Shown piece after piece: positions 40,501 to 49,994 of a stretch of DNA of 64,000 bases (position 1 is the stretch's first letter; the number at the start of each line of letters is the position of its first letter). The notes below the pieces were generated by a model. The model searched no databases. It was not told where the DNA came from and saw nothing but the letters and a program-made list of their open reading frames with translations. The translations under genes were made by a program, and so were the position numbers. This DNA is from Planctomycetaceae bacterium (GTDB lineage Bacteria > Planctomycetota > Planctomycetia > Pirellulales > Pirellulaceae), in assembly GCA_024638965.1 (NCBI GenBank), contig JAHEJI010000003.1:1-64000 (forward strand), in the 5' to 3' direction.

Positions 40501-43500
40501 ATTTCGATTTGGGGGACGACCTCTCAAGAAAACTGATGGACCTTTCCAAGTCTCAAGATGCAACGTTGTTTGCCACGTTTCTAGCGGCTTTTCAAGTGCT
40601 GTTGTATCGATACAGCGGTCAGGATGACATCCTCGTTGGCTCACCGACCGCCGGACGAAATCTGCCGGAATTTGAGAATGTTCTCGGCTATTTCCTCAAT
40701 CCAATCGTGTTGCGAGCCAAGTTATCGGCTGAAGAGACCTTCACGAGCTTTCTGGGACACGTCCGTAAAACACTAGTCGGTGGAATCACAAACCAGGACT
40801 ATCCGTTTCCGATGTTGGTCGAGCGATTACAAGCGCCCCGCGACGCAAGTCGTTCTCCGATTTTCCAGGTTGCAATTGGATGGGATAAACCTCGTAAACT
40901 GCACCTGGATCAAGCGCCCGATGCAAGTTCCAACGGCAAACCTGTTAATCTCGCCTCGCTCGGTTTGGAGCCGTTCGCATTGAGGCAGCAAGGTTCGGCG
41001 TTCGACTTGATGTTGATGGTTCTTCACGCCGACGATTCTGTATCGGCTGCGTTCCAATACAACTTGGACCTGTTTGACGAGTCGACCATTGTCAGGATGG
41101 TCGGACATTTTCAGAATTTGCTGGAAAGTATAGTCGACAATCCTGAACGTCCGCTTGCTGATTTAAAGTTGTTAAACAAAGCCGAAGAGAATCTGCTGCT
41201 TGAGGACTGGAACGACACGGCTGTCGAGTTTCCGCGCCCCTGTTGCTTGCATGAAATGTTTGAAGCGCAGGTTAGGCAAAAGCCGGATGCAATTGCGGTG
41301 CAGTGCAATGGCCAACAGCTGACCTACCGCGAACTCAACAAACTAGCCAATCAAGTTGCCCATTATCTGGCAAGTCTCGAAGTTGGACCAGATGTTCTGG
41401 TTGGAGTTTATCTCGACCGTTCCATTGAAATGATAGTTGGCCTACTGGGAGTCTTGAAAGCGGGCGGAGCTTATGTACCGCTTTCTCCGGGCACGCCCGC
41501 CGAACGTCTGGCTTTTCAGCTCGAAGAAAGTCAAGCGACCGTTGTCTTAACGCGACAGAAGCTGGCGGATGATCTTCCGAAACCGGGGCGCCAAATTGTC
41601 TGTCTTGACAGCGACTGGACCAAAATCGCCAAACAAGACAACACAGACAGACCACGACAAGCCGAGCCATCGAATCTGGCTTATGTGATTTTCACGTCGG
41701 GATCCACTGGTAAGCCAAAAGGTGTCCAAATCGAACATCGCGCGGTGGTGAATTTCCTGAGTTCGATGCAGCAGAAACCGGGAATCAACAGCGACGATGT
41801 ATTGTTGGCGGTAACAACGTTTACATTTGACATTTCGGTCCTGGAACTGTTTCTGCCGCTGACCGTGGGAGCCAAGGTGGTTATGGTTTGCCCGGGGGTC
41901 GCGGCTGATGGAGTTCAGTTGGCCGATGCGATTGCCGACTCCAAAGCAACCATCATGCAAGCCACACCGACAACTTGGCGACTGTTAGTCGAAGCGGGTT
42001 GGATGGGCGATCAACAACTAAAAATTCTCTGTGGCGGCGAGGCATTTCCTCCTGATCTTGCTGAGCAATTACTGGGCCGCTGTTCCAGCCTATGGAATAT
42101 GTACGGACCAACCGAAACAACAATTTGGTCGGCCATCGACCGTGTCCGAGAAAGATCGGATCCGATGCCGATCGGTCGTCCGATCGCCAACACCCAGATT
42201 TTTATACTCGATCGCCGCAGGCAACCTGTTCCATGTGGCGTCACGGGCGATCTTTACATCGGCGGCGAAGGACTTGCCCGTGGTTATCTGAATCAACCCG
42301 AATTGACTGCCGAGAAGTTTGTTGACGATCCGTTTCGCCGTAACCATCAGGCGAAGTTGTACAAGACTGGAGATCTGGCTCGCTTCCGCGCCGACGGCAA
42401 GATTGAATTTCTCGGTCGCGAAGATTTTCAGGTCAAAGTCCGCGGATTCCGGATTGAACTCGGCGAAATTGAATCGCGGCTGAGCGATCATCCCGCGATT
42501 CGCCAAACGGTTGTAATGGCCCGCGAATGCAGTTCTAGAATTGACGATAAACAATTGATTGCGTATTTCACCCATCACGACGTTCCAAACACAAGCGACT
42601 TGCGGGATTACCTGAAGCAAGAGTTGCCCGATTACATGTTGCCGTCCATGTTTGTTCCGTTGGACGAACTTCCGCTTAATCCTGTCGGCAAGGTTGATCG
42701 CCAGGCGTTGCCCGCCCCAGACACCGCAAGACCGGATCTGCGTGCTTCCTTCGTCAGACCGCGGAATGATGTGGAAGAAAAACTGGCTGAGATTTGGGCC
42801 AGAGTGCTCGGACTGGATGAGGTCGGCATTGAGGATAATTTTTTTGATCTCGGCGGAGCATCGATGCAGAGTCTTGAAATCACCACGCTTGCACACAAAG
42901 TCGGAATTGAGATTCTGCCTGCCTCGCTGTTCAAACATCCAACCATTGCAGAACTCTCCGCGAGTGGATTGTCCTGTACAAACGAAGTTAGCAGCGACGA
43001 ATCAGATATCGCCGTGGCGAATTCTGCATTCGACCCGATCGAGCCACAGATCGAAACAACAGCTCCCCTGGTCGAACCGCAAGATACGGCTTCATCGGAA
43101 ACCCGTAAAACCAACATCATCATCGAGAGTATCGGAGTTTATCTTCCGCCCAAGTCGGCCTCGACCGATGAAGTTGTTGCTGGCTGTAAGAACAAAATAG
43201 GGTTTCCGCTGGAAGAAATGACAGGGATCAATTCCCGTCGAGTGGCCGACGAAGACGAGTTTACCTCTGATCTTGCCAGCCATGCCGTCGCCGAATGTCT
43301 CGACAACTCAAAGTACACACCCGATCAGATCGACCTGGTCATTTGCTGCCATATTGGTCGTTATGAATCGGCGCGAGCCGCGGCACTCGAGCCCGGCACC
43401 GCGATGTATCTCAAGCAGCGGTTTCGATTTCCGAATGCGATCGCATTTGATGTTTCGAACGCGTGCGCCGGAATGTTCACCGGAATCAGCATCGCCGAAT

Positions 43501-45128
43501 CTTATATTAATTCCGGTGCTGCACGTCGAGTGATGTTGGTCAGTGCCGAACAACTTTCACCTGTGACGACAACGGCGCAGCAGGAAATCTCGGATTTCAT
43601 GGACCCGCGCATTGCTTGTCTAACGCTGGGCGACGCAGCCGCAGCAATTCTTCTGGAGGCCTCGTTGAAAAAGGATGTCGGCTTTCATGAATTGGAAATG
43701 TATTCGCTGTCAAAATACAGCTGGATGTGCGTGGGGCAGCCCACTGAACAGGAACACGGAGGCCCGATCCTCGTCGTTCCCGATCCAATCAAGCATACAA
43801 CAGTCGCAATCGAAAACTCGATCGCCCACTCCAAACACGTGCTGGACCGAAGTTCGTGGAAACCGGAAATGATGCAGCATGTAATTATGCACCAAACATC
43901 CGAACGATCTCTGCTCGACGGGGCACGCGCCATTAATGAAACGTTTCAACGCAAAATCTGCACGCCAGAAAACACGATCAACAATTTGAGCCAGCGAGGT
44001 AACACCGCATCCACCAGCCATTTCGTTGCCGTTTGGGACAACATTCTCAACGGCCACATTAAAAGTGGAGATAACGTCTTCTTCGCAATCACCGGCTCCG
44101 GACAAACCATCGGTACGGGAATATACACCTTTGATGATCTGCCCGATCGAATTCGGAAACGGACGGAATTGGGACACACAGCCGAAAAAGCGAAACAAAT
44201 TGATAAGTCTCAAAGCCCAGTTTCGATCAGCCCAGTACCTCGAATACGAGCGGCCAGTGTGGGGGTACTTTCGCCTGAAACCAAAGTGCCTACCGAAACG
44301 ATGCCGATGGTCAAAGAAGCGGTGGAAAACTGTCTGGCGAAATCTATCTACGACGGATCGGAGATTGACCTGGTTTTGTTCGCGGGCGTTTATCGAACGA
44401 AATTCATCTCCGAACCGGCACTGGCGACAATGATCGCTGGCGAATTGAAAATCAACGACAATATCAAACCCACAGATCAGCAGCGGACCTTCGCTTTTGA
44501 CGTGATCAATGGCGGCGTGGGATTCCTGAGCGCTTGCGATATCGCTGCCCAAATGATTCGCAGTAAAAAAATTCGCACTGCGTTAATCATCGCTTCGGAA
44601 ATTGAAAACAACCGTGAGCATTATCCGGACGAAGTATTTGGTTTGCAGGAAACGGCATCCGCGATCATCCTGGACCAGGCCGATCAAGCGAGGATTGGCT
44701 TTGGAGAATTTGTCTTCAAATACCTTCCCGAACATCTGGAGGCTCGTGTCGTCACCGGCAAATATATGAACGGCAAGCCATGTGTTTATCTCGAGCAAGA
44801 TCCATCGATCGCAGATCTATTTTTGAAGATCATCCCGGAGGCGGTCGACGAACTTCTCAAGCGTGAAGGGCTGTCGATGTCAGAGATCAGCATCGTTTTG
44901 CCGCCACAATTTTCAACCGGGTTCTTGACCGAATTGGGGCGCGTGCTGAATATTCCTCGGGAACGGTTCGTGGATCTCGTTGGCGACGGTAAAGACTGGT
45001 TCACCTCGGCACTTCCTTATACGCTGCACCGGATCGAAACTGAGGGTCTTGCCAAGCCAGGTGAGATCGGGCTGGTAATCAACGTTGGCTCCGGCCTTCA
45101 AGTCGGCTGTGCAATCTATAACTTTTAG
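37533..45128 (+). CDS. Hybrid megasynthase: FAAL - ACP - C - A - PCP - KASIII - degenerate KASIII
   Basis: FAAL (YTSGSTGQPKGVMLTHANLM, PTYHDMGLIGG); ACP FAHFGLDSVALL; C domain HHIALDFWS; A domain IFTSGSTGKPKGVQIEH, NMYGPTETTIWS, YKTGDLARF; PCP FFDLGGASMQSLE; KASIII VSNACAGM / MHQTSE / GNTAST; second KASIII-like C-terminal domain. Confidence 0.92.
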   Translation: MNLNHSHKPYAPPDTNLVDRLRYWSKQQPSQPAFYYLGQQEQVTQLTYSELYREARAIAVQLTEMGLNGERALLLYPPGLDFVAAFFGCLFAGTTAVPALPPRRNRNMARVEAISENAQAAVVLSVQEIVERSAIVLDNAPHLKQVDWLATDQISGELANEWFGADLYDDTLAVLQYTSGSTGQPKGVMLTHANLMHNCSLITYGFAADRTSLGLSWLPTYHDMGLIGGVLNPLYVGRPNVLMSPMSFLQKPIRWLRGISKFNVTISGGPNFAYALCNEKITDEDCEGLDLSSWKVAYNGAEPIRAETLAKFSEKFEPYGFRAESHYPCYGMAETTLIVSGADCRKRPVVRSVDAKELEGNRVVLVSDGASFARQLVASGQILSDQQVLIVDPVTCEPLSTDQVGEIWVRSDSVAQGYWNNEEETKRAFQGRLANRDNGQFLRTGDLGFFHGDQLFVTGRTKDLIIINGRNLYPHDIESIAEQAHEAIRIGSGVAFSTEIDNSEQLVIAQELDRGHRKHDTREITAAVRKAVFEILEVTPHTIVLLKTGSLPKTSSGKVQRQVCREKYLAGQLDTLAQWRRGEESEAHTFSDVAAISRTTPATTIPSASSIESWLVHRIANRLKTPPAQLDVNESFAHFGLDSVALLGISGELEDWMGCSVSPKLLFNYPTIAELSSHLATSLKIEPESAGPKNKQAQNALIANGIDDPEKLFETDAEPSASRILANLDKMSESDIDEMLKKMLNLNFSKKRELLKKLLQEESGREITNHPLSYGQRALWFIYQMDRNSSAYNIMYATRVNAGFDRAAFCRAFQTILDRHEILRTTYSMLDGMPTQKVHPRQAFQMQTLDARDWQQEKLDATIESVADEPFDLENGPIIRVQLFERKGNHHVLLFTVHHIALDFWSFDLLFDELELLHREETTGRKSDFSQTGIPYADFVRRQQQIMDGKEGQRQWEYWHKQLEGKLPVLDLPTDYPRPPLQSYRGKSFDFDLGDDLSRKLMDLSKSQDATLFATFLAAFQVLLYRYSGQDDILVGSPTAGRNLPEFENVLGYFLNPIVLRAKLSAEETFTSFLGHVRKTLVGGITNQDYPFPMLVERLQAPRDASRSPIFQVAIGWDKPRKLHLDQAPDASSNGKPVNLASLGLEPFALRQQGSAFDLMLMVLHADDSVSAAFQYNLDLFDESTIVRMVGHFQNLLESIVDNPERPLADLKLLNKAEENLLLEDWNDTAVEFPRPCCLHEMFEAQVRQKPDAIAVQCNGQQLTYRELNKLANQVAHYLASLEVGPDVLVGVYLDRSIEMIVGLLGVLKAGGAYVPLSPGTPAERLAFQLEESQATVVLTRQKLADDLPKPGRQIVCLDSDWTKIAKQDNTDRPRQAEPSNLAYVIFTSGSTGKPKGVQIEHRAVVNFLSSMQQKPGINSDDVLLAVTTFTFDISVLELFLPLTVGAKVVMVCPGVAADGVQLADAIADSKATIMQATPTTWRLLVEAGWMGDQQLKILCGGEAFPPDLAEQLLGRCSSLWNMYGPTETTIWSAIDRVRERSDPMPIGRPIANTQIFILDRRRQPVPCGVTGDLYIGGEGLARGYLNQPELTAEKFVDDPFRRNHQAKLYKTGDLARFRADGKIEFLGREDFQVKVRGFRIELGEIESRLSDHPAIRQTVVMARECSSRIDDKQLIAYFTHHDVPNTSDLRDYLKQELPDYMLPSMFVPLDELPLNPVGKVDRQALPAPDTARPDLRASFVRPRNDVEEKLAEIWARVLGLDEVGIEDNFFDLGGASMQSLEITTLAHKVGIEILPASLFKHPTIAELSASGLSCTNEVSSDESDIAVANSAFDPIEPQIETTAPLVEPQDTASSETRKTNIIIESIGVYLPPKSASTDEVVAGCKNKIGFPLEEMTGINSRRVADEDEFTSDLASHAVAECLDNSKYTPDQIDLVICCHIGRYESARAAALEPGTAMYLKQRFRFPNAIAFDVSNACAGMFTGISIAESYINSGAARRVMLVSAEQLSPVTTTAQQEISDFMDPRIACLTLGDAAAAILLEASLKKDVGFHELEMYSLSKYSWMCVGQPTEQEHGGPILVVPDPIKHTTVAIENSIAHSKHVLDRSSWKPEMMQHVIMHQTSERSLLDGARAINETFQRKICTPENTINNLSQRGNTASTSHFVAVWDNILNGHIKSGDNVFFAITGSGQTIGTGIYTFDDLPDRIRKRTELGHTAEKAKQIDKSQSPVSISPVPRIRAASVGVLSPETKVPTETMPMVKEAVENCLAKSIYDGSEIDLVLFAGVYRTKFISEPALATMIAGELKINDNIKPTDQQRTFAFDVINGGVGFLSACDIAAQMIRSKKIRTALIIASEIENNREHYPDEVFGLQETASAIILDQADQARIGFGEFVFKYLPEHLEARVVTGKYMNGKPCVYLEQDPSIADLFLKIIPEAVDELLKREGLSMSEISIVLPPQFSTGFLTELGRVLNIPRERFVDLVGDGKDWFTSALPYTLHRIETEGLAKPGEIGLVINVGSGLQVGCAIYNF

Positions 45129-45132
45129 GCCC

Positions 45133-45549
45133 ATGATTCGCGTATTTTTCAAAGCCTTTGTTAAATACCACCGCGGTCTGGCAAAAATGCCGCTGGCCTG
45201 GAAGCCCTGGTTAATCTCGTTGTTAGCCGCCAACATGATCGCGCCGCTGTTCTGGTTTGACCGACTCGAGGCTCAAGTTGTATTCGGCGTTGCTTTGTTG
45301 AACGCGACGACCTTTGTCATTCTGACCGCGACCAGTGGTTTTTCACGACTTCTTGGTTTGGCACACATCTACTGGATTCCGTTAATCTATTTTCTTTGGA
45401 TGCGCCTTGATTTGTTTCCCTCCGATACGGCTTACGGATTTTGGATACGAGCGGTCATCGTTTTGGATGCGGGATCAGTGGTACTCGATGCCGCGAACGT
45501 GTTTCGTTATTTCCGAGGCGAGCGCGAAGAAATGGTCAAAGGTCTCTAG
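45133..45549 (+). CDS. Small multi-pass membrane protein downstream of megasynthase
   Basis: MIRVFFKAFVKYHRGLAKMPLAWKPWLISLLAANMIAPLFWFDRLEAQVVFG, four hydrophobic segments; start 5 nt after megasynthase stop. Confidence 0.7.
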   Translation: MIRVFFKAFVKYHRGLAKMPLAWKPWLISLLAANMIAPLFWFDRLEAQVVFGVALLNATTFVILTATSGFSRLLGLAHIYWIPLIYFLWMRLDLFPSDTAYGFWIRAVIVLDAGSVVLDAANVFRYFRGEREEMVKGL

Positions 45550-45659
45550 CAAGTGGTGTGTCAATGCATTTTTTAAAAGGCGCGGGCGTAACGAAGCCAT
45601 AGAAAAAATGATGTTGAGGAGTAACTAGTTCTTTTTTTGGTTGCCGATAGAGCGCCTGT

Positions 45660-46388
45660 TTATGCTTCCCAAAGTTCAATATTCAACTTTTCCCCATGCG
45701 GAAGGTTTACCGCCAACGCGATCACAAATGGGCCGTGAACTGACGGTTGCACGAATTGCCAATTCTGCGGGTGATCTTCAATCCTGGGACTGAAAGACAC
45801 ATTGATAAGTTGAGTCGCGGAGATATCGAATGAAAACTCCCGCAACGACAGTGACATTCCGATTCCACGGGCTTTGAGGTAGGCCTCTTTGAGTGTCCAA
45901 AATCGAAAGAAGGTCTCCGTCCGAAGAGACTCGGGAACCGAGTCAAGATATTCTCGTTCCTTCGCGGCAAAGACGCAGGGCGCGAGTCGTTCGATTTCGA
46001 CGTTCCGATCGATGTTCTCGCAATCGACGCCAATCTGACATCCGACCGTAACACCGCACAAAACGAGCCCATCGCAGTGAGACACGTTAAACCGTAGCTG
46101 CGACGGATTTTGCGTAGCGTCGATTTCTGGCTTTCCAAATTCACTGGTCTGGAAACGCCAATCGCCCGACTTTTCAGCCGAATATCGCGACAGCGTTTTA
46201 CGCAGTAAAGCCCGTGCGATAAGGAATTGATCGCGATCTTTCTGGAAAACAAATCGTTGGTGCCGCTCGCGTTCGTCGCCGGACATCAGGTCATGGTAAA
46301 GAGTGAGCCATTCCCTTCGCTTGACATCTTCCGTCCGAACGTACCAAAGATGAATATCTCCCCGGATTAGCTCAATCAAATCCGACAA
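45660..46388 (-). CDS. 4'-phosphopantetheinyl transferase (Sfp/AcpT superfamily)
   Basis: LRFNVSHCDGLVLCGVTVGCQIGVDCENIDR and FFRFWTLKEAYLKARGIGMSLSLREFSF motifs. Confidence 0.93.
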   Translation of the reverse strand: MSDLIELIRGDIHLWYVRTEDVKRREWLTLYHDLMSGDERERHQRFVFQKDRDQFLIARALLRKTLSRYSAEKSGDWRFQTSEFGKPEIDATQNPSQLRFNVSHCDGLVLCGVTVGCQIGVDCENIDRNVEIERLAPCVFAAKEREYLDSVPESLRTETFFRFWTLKEAYLKARGIGMSLSLREFSFDISATQLINVSFSPRIEDHPQNWQFVQPSVHGPFVIALAVNLPHGEKLNIELWEA

Positions 46389-46882
46389 TCTGTCCCCATT
46401 TTTTGCTCACTACACTGGGATAAGTTACGGGGCTGGCTAAGTCGCCGTAAAAAATCTTTAAATGACGTCCGTAGGCCGTCGTTAACCATGCTACTTTTTT
46501 TCAAGGCAGCTTGCAAACACACAGACGCCTCGACAAATTTGGCAGAGGTCCTCAAAAATGGGAAAGCCGGCAAGGGAATCCGATTGCTTGATCATTCAAG
46601 ACTCGGTTCGCACTTCGTGGTGCTGAAGCCAGCCTAATCTCGTGAAACGGGTAAGGATTGGCAAAGCGGTGTGGCTTCCGGTCACACCGATTCTCGATGT
46701 TAATTGGGAATTACGAACAACGAGCTTTGCTACGAGCTTTGCTGGCCGAAGAACTCGGGCTGAGAGATCAGTGGAGTTTTCGCCTTTTTTTTGGAATAAC
46801 TACAATACAATGCTGTGAATCGCGAATAAGCCAGATTGTCGCTTTTGTTGATCATCTTCCACACCAGCAATCGGATTAAGTC

Positions 46883-47629
46883 ATGAACACAATTCTCAAA
46901 TCGCTGACCGCAGTAGCATTTCCTATCGCAGTCCTGATCTTGTCAACGACAAGCATGCCAGCTCAACAAACCAAGCCCGCGGAAATGGTGAAAGATCATT
47001 CACCGGTCGGGACCTGGATCTGGGAACGAAAGTCCGGCGATAAAATGATCGAATCCAAAGTCACTATCGCGGAAAAGGACGGTAAGTTTTCGGGAAAAGT
47101 CAAAGACGAAGAACACGATTTAGAAATCAAAAACAGCGCACTGAAAGACGGCACGTTCTCGTTTGAAGTTTTTCCACATCCTGAAGCACCAACGGCCGCG
47201 ATCAAATTCGAAGGCAAGGTTTCAGCCGACAAAATCGCTGGGACCATGAGCTACACGGTCAACGACGAAGACAAGTCGATTCCGTGGACGGCCAAGAAAT
47301 ACGATCCCATGACTCCCGTCATCGGGAAGTGGTTATTGGAATTTGAGACGCCCGACGGAAATGCCCTTTCATTCAAGATTCAGGCAAAGAAAAAGGGTAA
47401 ACGTCTGGGAGTTACTTTTGTTGACGACAAAACGGCCAAAGTCCGCAGCGTCAAGTTCAAGGATGGTGTCTTGACCTTTTCAACAAAGCAGGATTATCAG
47501 GACCAACCTATATCCGTCGACTGGGACCTAACCATTGAAGGAAATCAGGTTAACGGAGTGCTTTATTATTATTTCGACGAAACGCAAGATGAAGGCGAAA
47601 TTGAAGTCACCGGCGAACGAGTCAAATAG
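46883..47629 (+). CDS. Hypothetical secreted beta-rich protein
   Basis: Signal peptide plus repeated WDLTIEGNQVNGVL / SGKVKDEEHDLEIKN type strands. Confidence 0.7.
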   Translation: MNTILKSLTAVAFPIAVLILSTTSMPAQQTKPAEMVKDHSPVGTWIWERKSGDKMIESKVTIAEKDGKFSGKVKDEEHDLEIKNSALKDGTFSFEVFPHPEAPTAAIKFEGKVSADKIAGTMSYTVNDEDKSIPWTAKKYDPMTPVIGKWLLEFETPDGNALSFKIQAKKKGKRLGVTFVDDKTAKVRSVKFKDGVLTFSTKQDYQDQPISVDWDLTIEGNQVNGVLYYYFDETQDEGEIEVTGERVK

Positions 47630-47635
47630 AATTCG

Positions 47636-47697
47636 AATTCGGAATGGGAGGTCGAAGTCAAGGTCGGAATTGGAGGTCGGAGGTCGGAGGTCGGAAA
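47636..47697. repeat. GGAGGTCGG-type short tandem repeats
   Basis: ggaggtcgaagtcaaggtcggaattggaggtcggaggtcggaggtcgg. Confidence 0.7.
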
Positions 47698-47717
47698 AAA
47701 ATCGCTGATCGACGCAG

Positions 47718-48446
47718 TCAATCTGAAGTCGAAGAATGAAGATGCGAATCAGCGTTTTTTTCTCTCAGTCCCTGTAAAAACATCACTTGCTTGGGCGATG
47801 CGAACCGATGTTCGGGTCCGCCCAGGCGCTCAAATGCTTCTTTCACTTCGGGCTGGCGAATGTCCGCTTCGGTGAAAAGCGTGTTGAAAGAGCGGCCCGC
47901 AAAATGTTTGGCAAAGCCATCCCACGAATCATATTGGGCAAAGTTGTGATAGGTGACGACTTCAGCCGAAATAAAGGCAGGAATTGCCAGTTCCTCTAAC
48001 GCTTGCCAGGCAGCTGCACGCTCCTGGTCCTCGTTGTGAAACAGCTTCATCACTTCGTTGAACGGACAATCGATCGGCTCGATTACGTAGAGAAAACCAT
48101 CCGGTTTGAGGACACGCACAACTTCATCAAATACGGGCTGGTAAATGTCGGCTGGAATGTGATGTAACGAGTAAGCAAAAAAAACGCCGTCGACTGTCTT
48201 CGACTGGACTGGAAGTCGATCTGCTCCGGTTTCAACGAATTCGACGTTGGCAATCGGTTCTGCGGCACGATTGAGTTCAGCCTGAACTGGATCGGGATCA
48301 ATCGCCAACACACGCGCGCCATGATCGACCAGGGGACGTGTGAATGCCATGCCACCGCAGCCCGCATCAATCACGAACTTCCCTTCGAGTGAAACGAATC
48401 GCTTGATTACTTCAATGTTGGTCGTGCAGCCAAGGTCTCTGGTCAA
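47718..48446 (-). CDS. Class I SAM-dependent methyltransferase
   Basis: GKFVIDAGCGGMAFTRPLVDHGARVLAIDPDPVQ, VDGVFFAYSLHHIP. Confidence 0.88.
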   Translation of the reverse strand: MTRDLGCTTNIEVIKRFVSLEGKFVIDAGCGGMAFTRPLVDHGARVLAIDPDPVQAELNRAAEPIANVEFVETGADRLPVQSKTVDGVFFAYSLHHIPADIYQPVFDEVVRVLKPDGFLYVIEPIDCPFNEVMKLFHNEDQERAAAWQALEELAIPAFISAEVVTYHNFAQYDSWDGFAKHFAGRSFNTLFTEADIRQPEVKEAFERLGGPEHRFASPKQVMFLQGLREKNADSHLHSSTSD

Positions 48447-48653
48447 GGTCGGATTCCTAATTGCCGGTTAAGTTCATATTCGTTTCAGAATAGCTGATGA
48501 ATATTGCGATTGGGAGTACGAGATGGTCACCGCCGATCGAAGATATTTCCTGTAGCGCGATTGGCTTTCACGCCCCGTGGCGAAAATTGAATTCATGTTG
48601 TCAAATGAAAACCAAAGCAGTGACCAGGATACTCGTTTTTTGAAGGGATAGAG

Positions 48654-49655
48654 ATGGCAACCGTAAAAGCGTATGCGGCGATGAAAGCCGAGGGCGAATT
48701 TCAGCCGTTTGAATATGATTTGCCCACGATCGGGCCGGAACAAGTCGATATCGATGTCGAATCGTGCGGAATTTGTCACAGTGATCTTTCAATGCGCGAT
48801 AACGAATGGCAAATGACAGAGTATCCGTTTGTCGGCGGGCACGAAGTGATCGGCAAGGTCGCGGCCACGGGTGAACTTGTAACAAGCGTGCAAGTCGGTG
48901 ACCGAGTTGGGTTGGGCTGGTTCTCGCGATCGTGTATGCATTGTGATCAATGTTTGGGTGGTGACCAGAATCTCTGCCTCGCGGCCGAAGGAACCGTCAC
49001 TCATCAAATGGGTGGCTTTGCAGACAAAGTTCGCTGCCACTGGGCATGGGCGGTGCCGATTCCGGACGGCCTCCCAGCCGAAAAGTCCGGACCGCTGCTA
49101 TGTGGCGGCATCACGGTCTTCAATCCGATCGTACAACATGGGTTGTCACCGACCGCCCGCGTCGGCGTCGTTGGAATCGGCGGATTGGGCCATATGGCGG
49201 TTAAGTTTTTGCGGGCTTGGGGTTGCGAAGTGACTGCATTTTCACGCAGTCGGGCCAAAGAAGAATCGGCTCGCGAATTGGGAGCTCACGAATACGTTGC
49301 CACCAGCGAAGACGGAGCTTTGGAATCTGTCGCGGGAAAATTCGACTTAATTCTCAACACAACGAACGTCGACTTGCCCTGGGATGCATATGTCGCAGCG
49401 CTTGCGACTAAAGGCGTCTTGCATACTGTCGGTGCGGCACCAAAAGTCGAAGCTGCAATCTTTCCGATGATCGTTGGGCAGAAATCTTTGGCCTCATCGC
49501 CGCTCGGTGGTATCGCAACGACTCGCAAAATGATTGAGTTTTGCGCCCGCCACGACATCACGCCGAATGTCGAGACGTTTGCGATGAGCGACATCAACGA
49601 TGCTTTTGAACGGCTCAAACAAGCGCCACCTCTTCGAGTCGTGTTGACTCGTTAA
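48654..49655 (+). CDS. Zinc-dependent NAD(P)-dependent alcohol dehydrogenase (YahK/cinnamyl-type)
   Basis: SCGICHSDLSMRDNEW, GGHEVIGKV, GWFSRSCMHCDQCLGGDQNLC, VGVVGIGGLGHMAVKF. Confidence 0.92.
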   Translation: MATVKAYAAMKAEGEFQPFEYDLPTIGPEQVDIDVESCGICHSDLSMRDNEWQMTEYPFVGGHEVIGKVAATGELVTSVQVGDRVGLGWFSRSCMHCDQCLGGDQNLCLAAEGTVTHQMGGFADKVRCHWAWAVPIPDGLPAEKSGPLLCGGITVFNPIVQHGLSPTARVGVVGIGGLGHMAVKFLRAWGCEVTAFSRSRAKEESARELGAHEYVATSEDGALESVAGKFDLILNTTNVDLPWDAYVAALATKGVLHTVGAAPKVEAAIFPMIVGQKSLASSPLGGIATTRKMIEFCARHDITPNVETFAMSDINDAFERLKQAPPLRVVLTR

Positions 49656-49994
49656 TTTGAAACTTCTCCGGCTGACAGGGTCCGTGGGATTTTCGGCGGC
49701 CCGACAGCTTGGCAATTGGTCGGAGGATAGGTTCAAAAACACGAGAAGCAAGAAAAATTATTGTGGATTCTTGTGATTTTTAACGGCCATCTTTCATCCC
49801 TTGGTTGCGGCTGCGCCGCGGCGCGTAATTTGTGTCTTTCGTGGTTGGTCCTTTTTTCGTTCCGATGCAAGTGTGTTGAGGCAGCCAGATAAAAGGGTCT
49901 GGCTGCGATTGTGAGCAGGACCCACATCTCCGCGCGAAGGCTGATATCTTGTTTCGCTTCCTTTAAGTTGAAGCTCGTCGCCGTCCACTACTCA

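Noticed and set aside
42090-42938. 282-aa minus-strand ORF (and 43710-44552 minus) within the megasynthase
   Set aside because: Antisense to conserved A and KASIII domains; no recognisable motifs.
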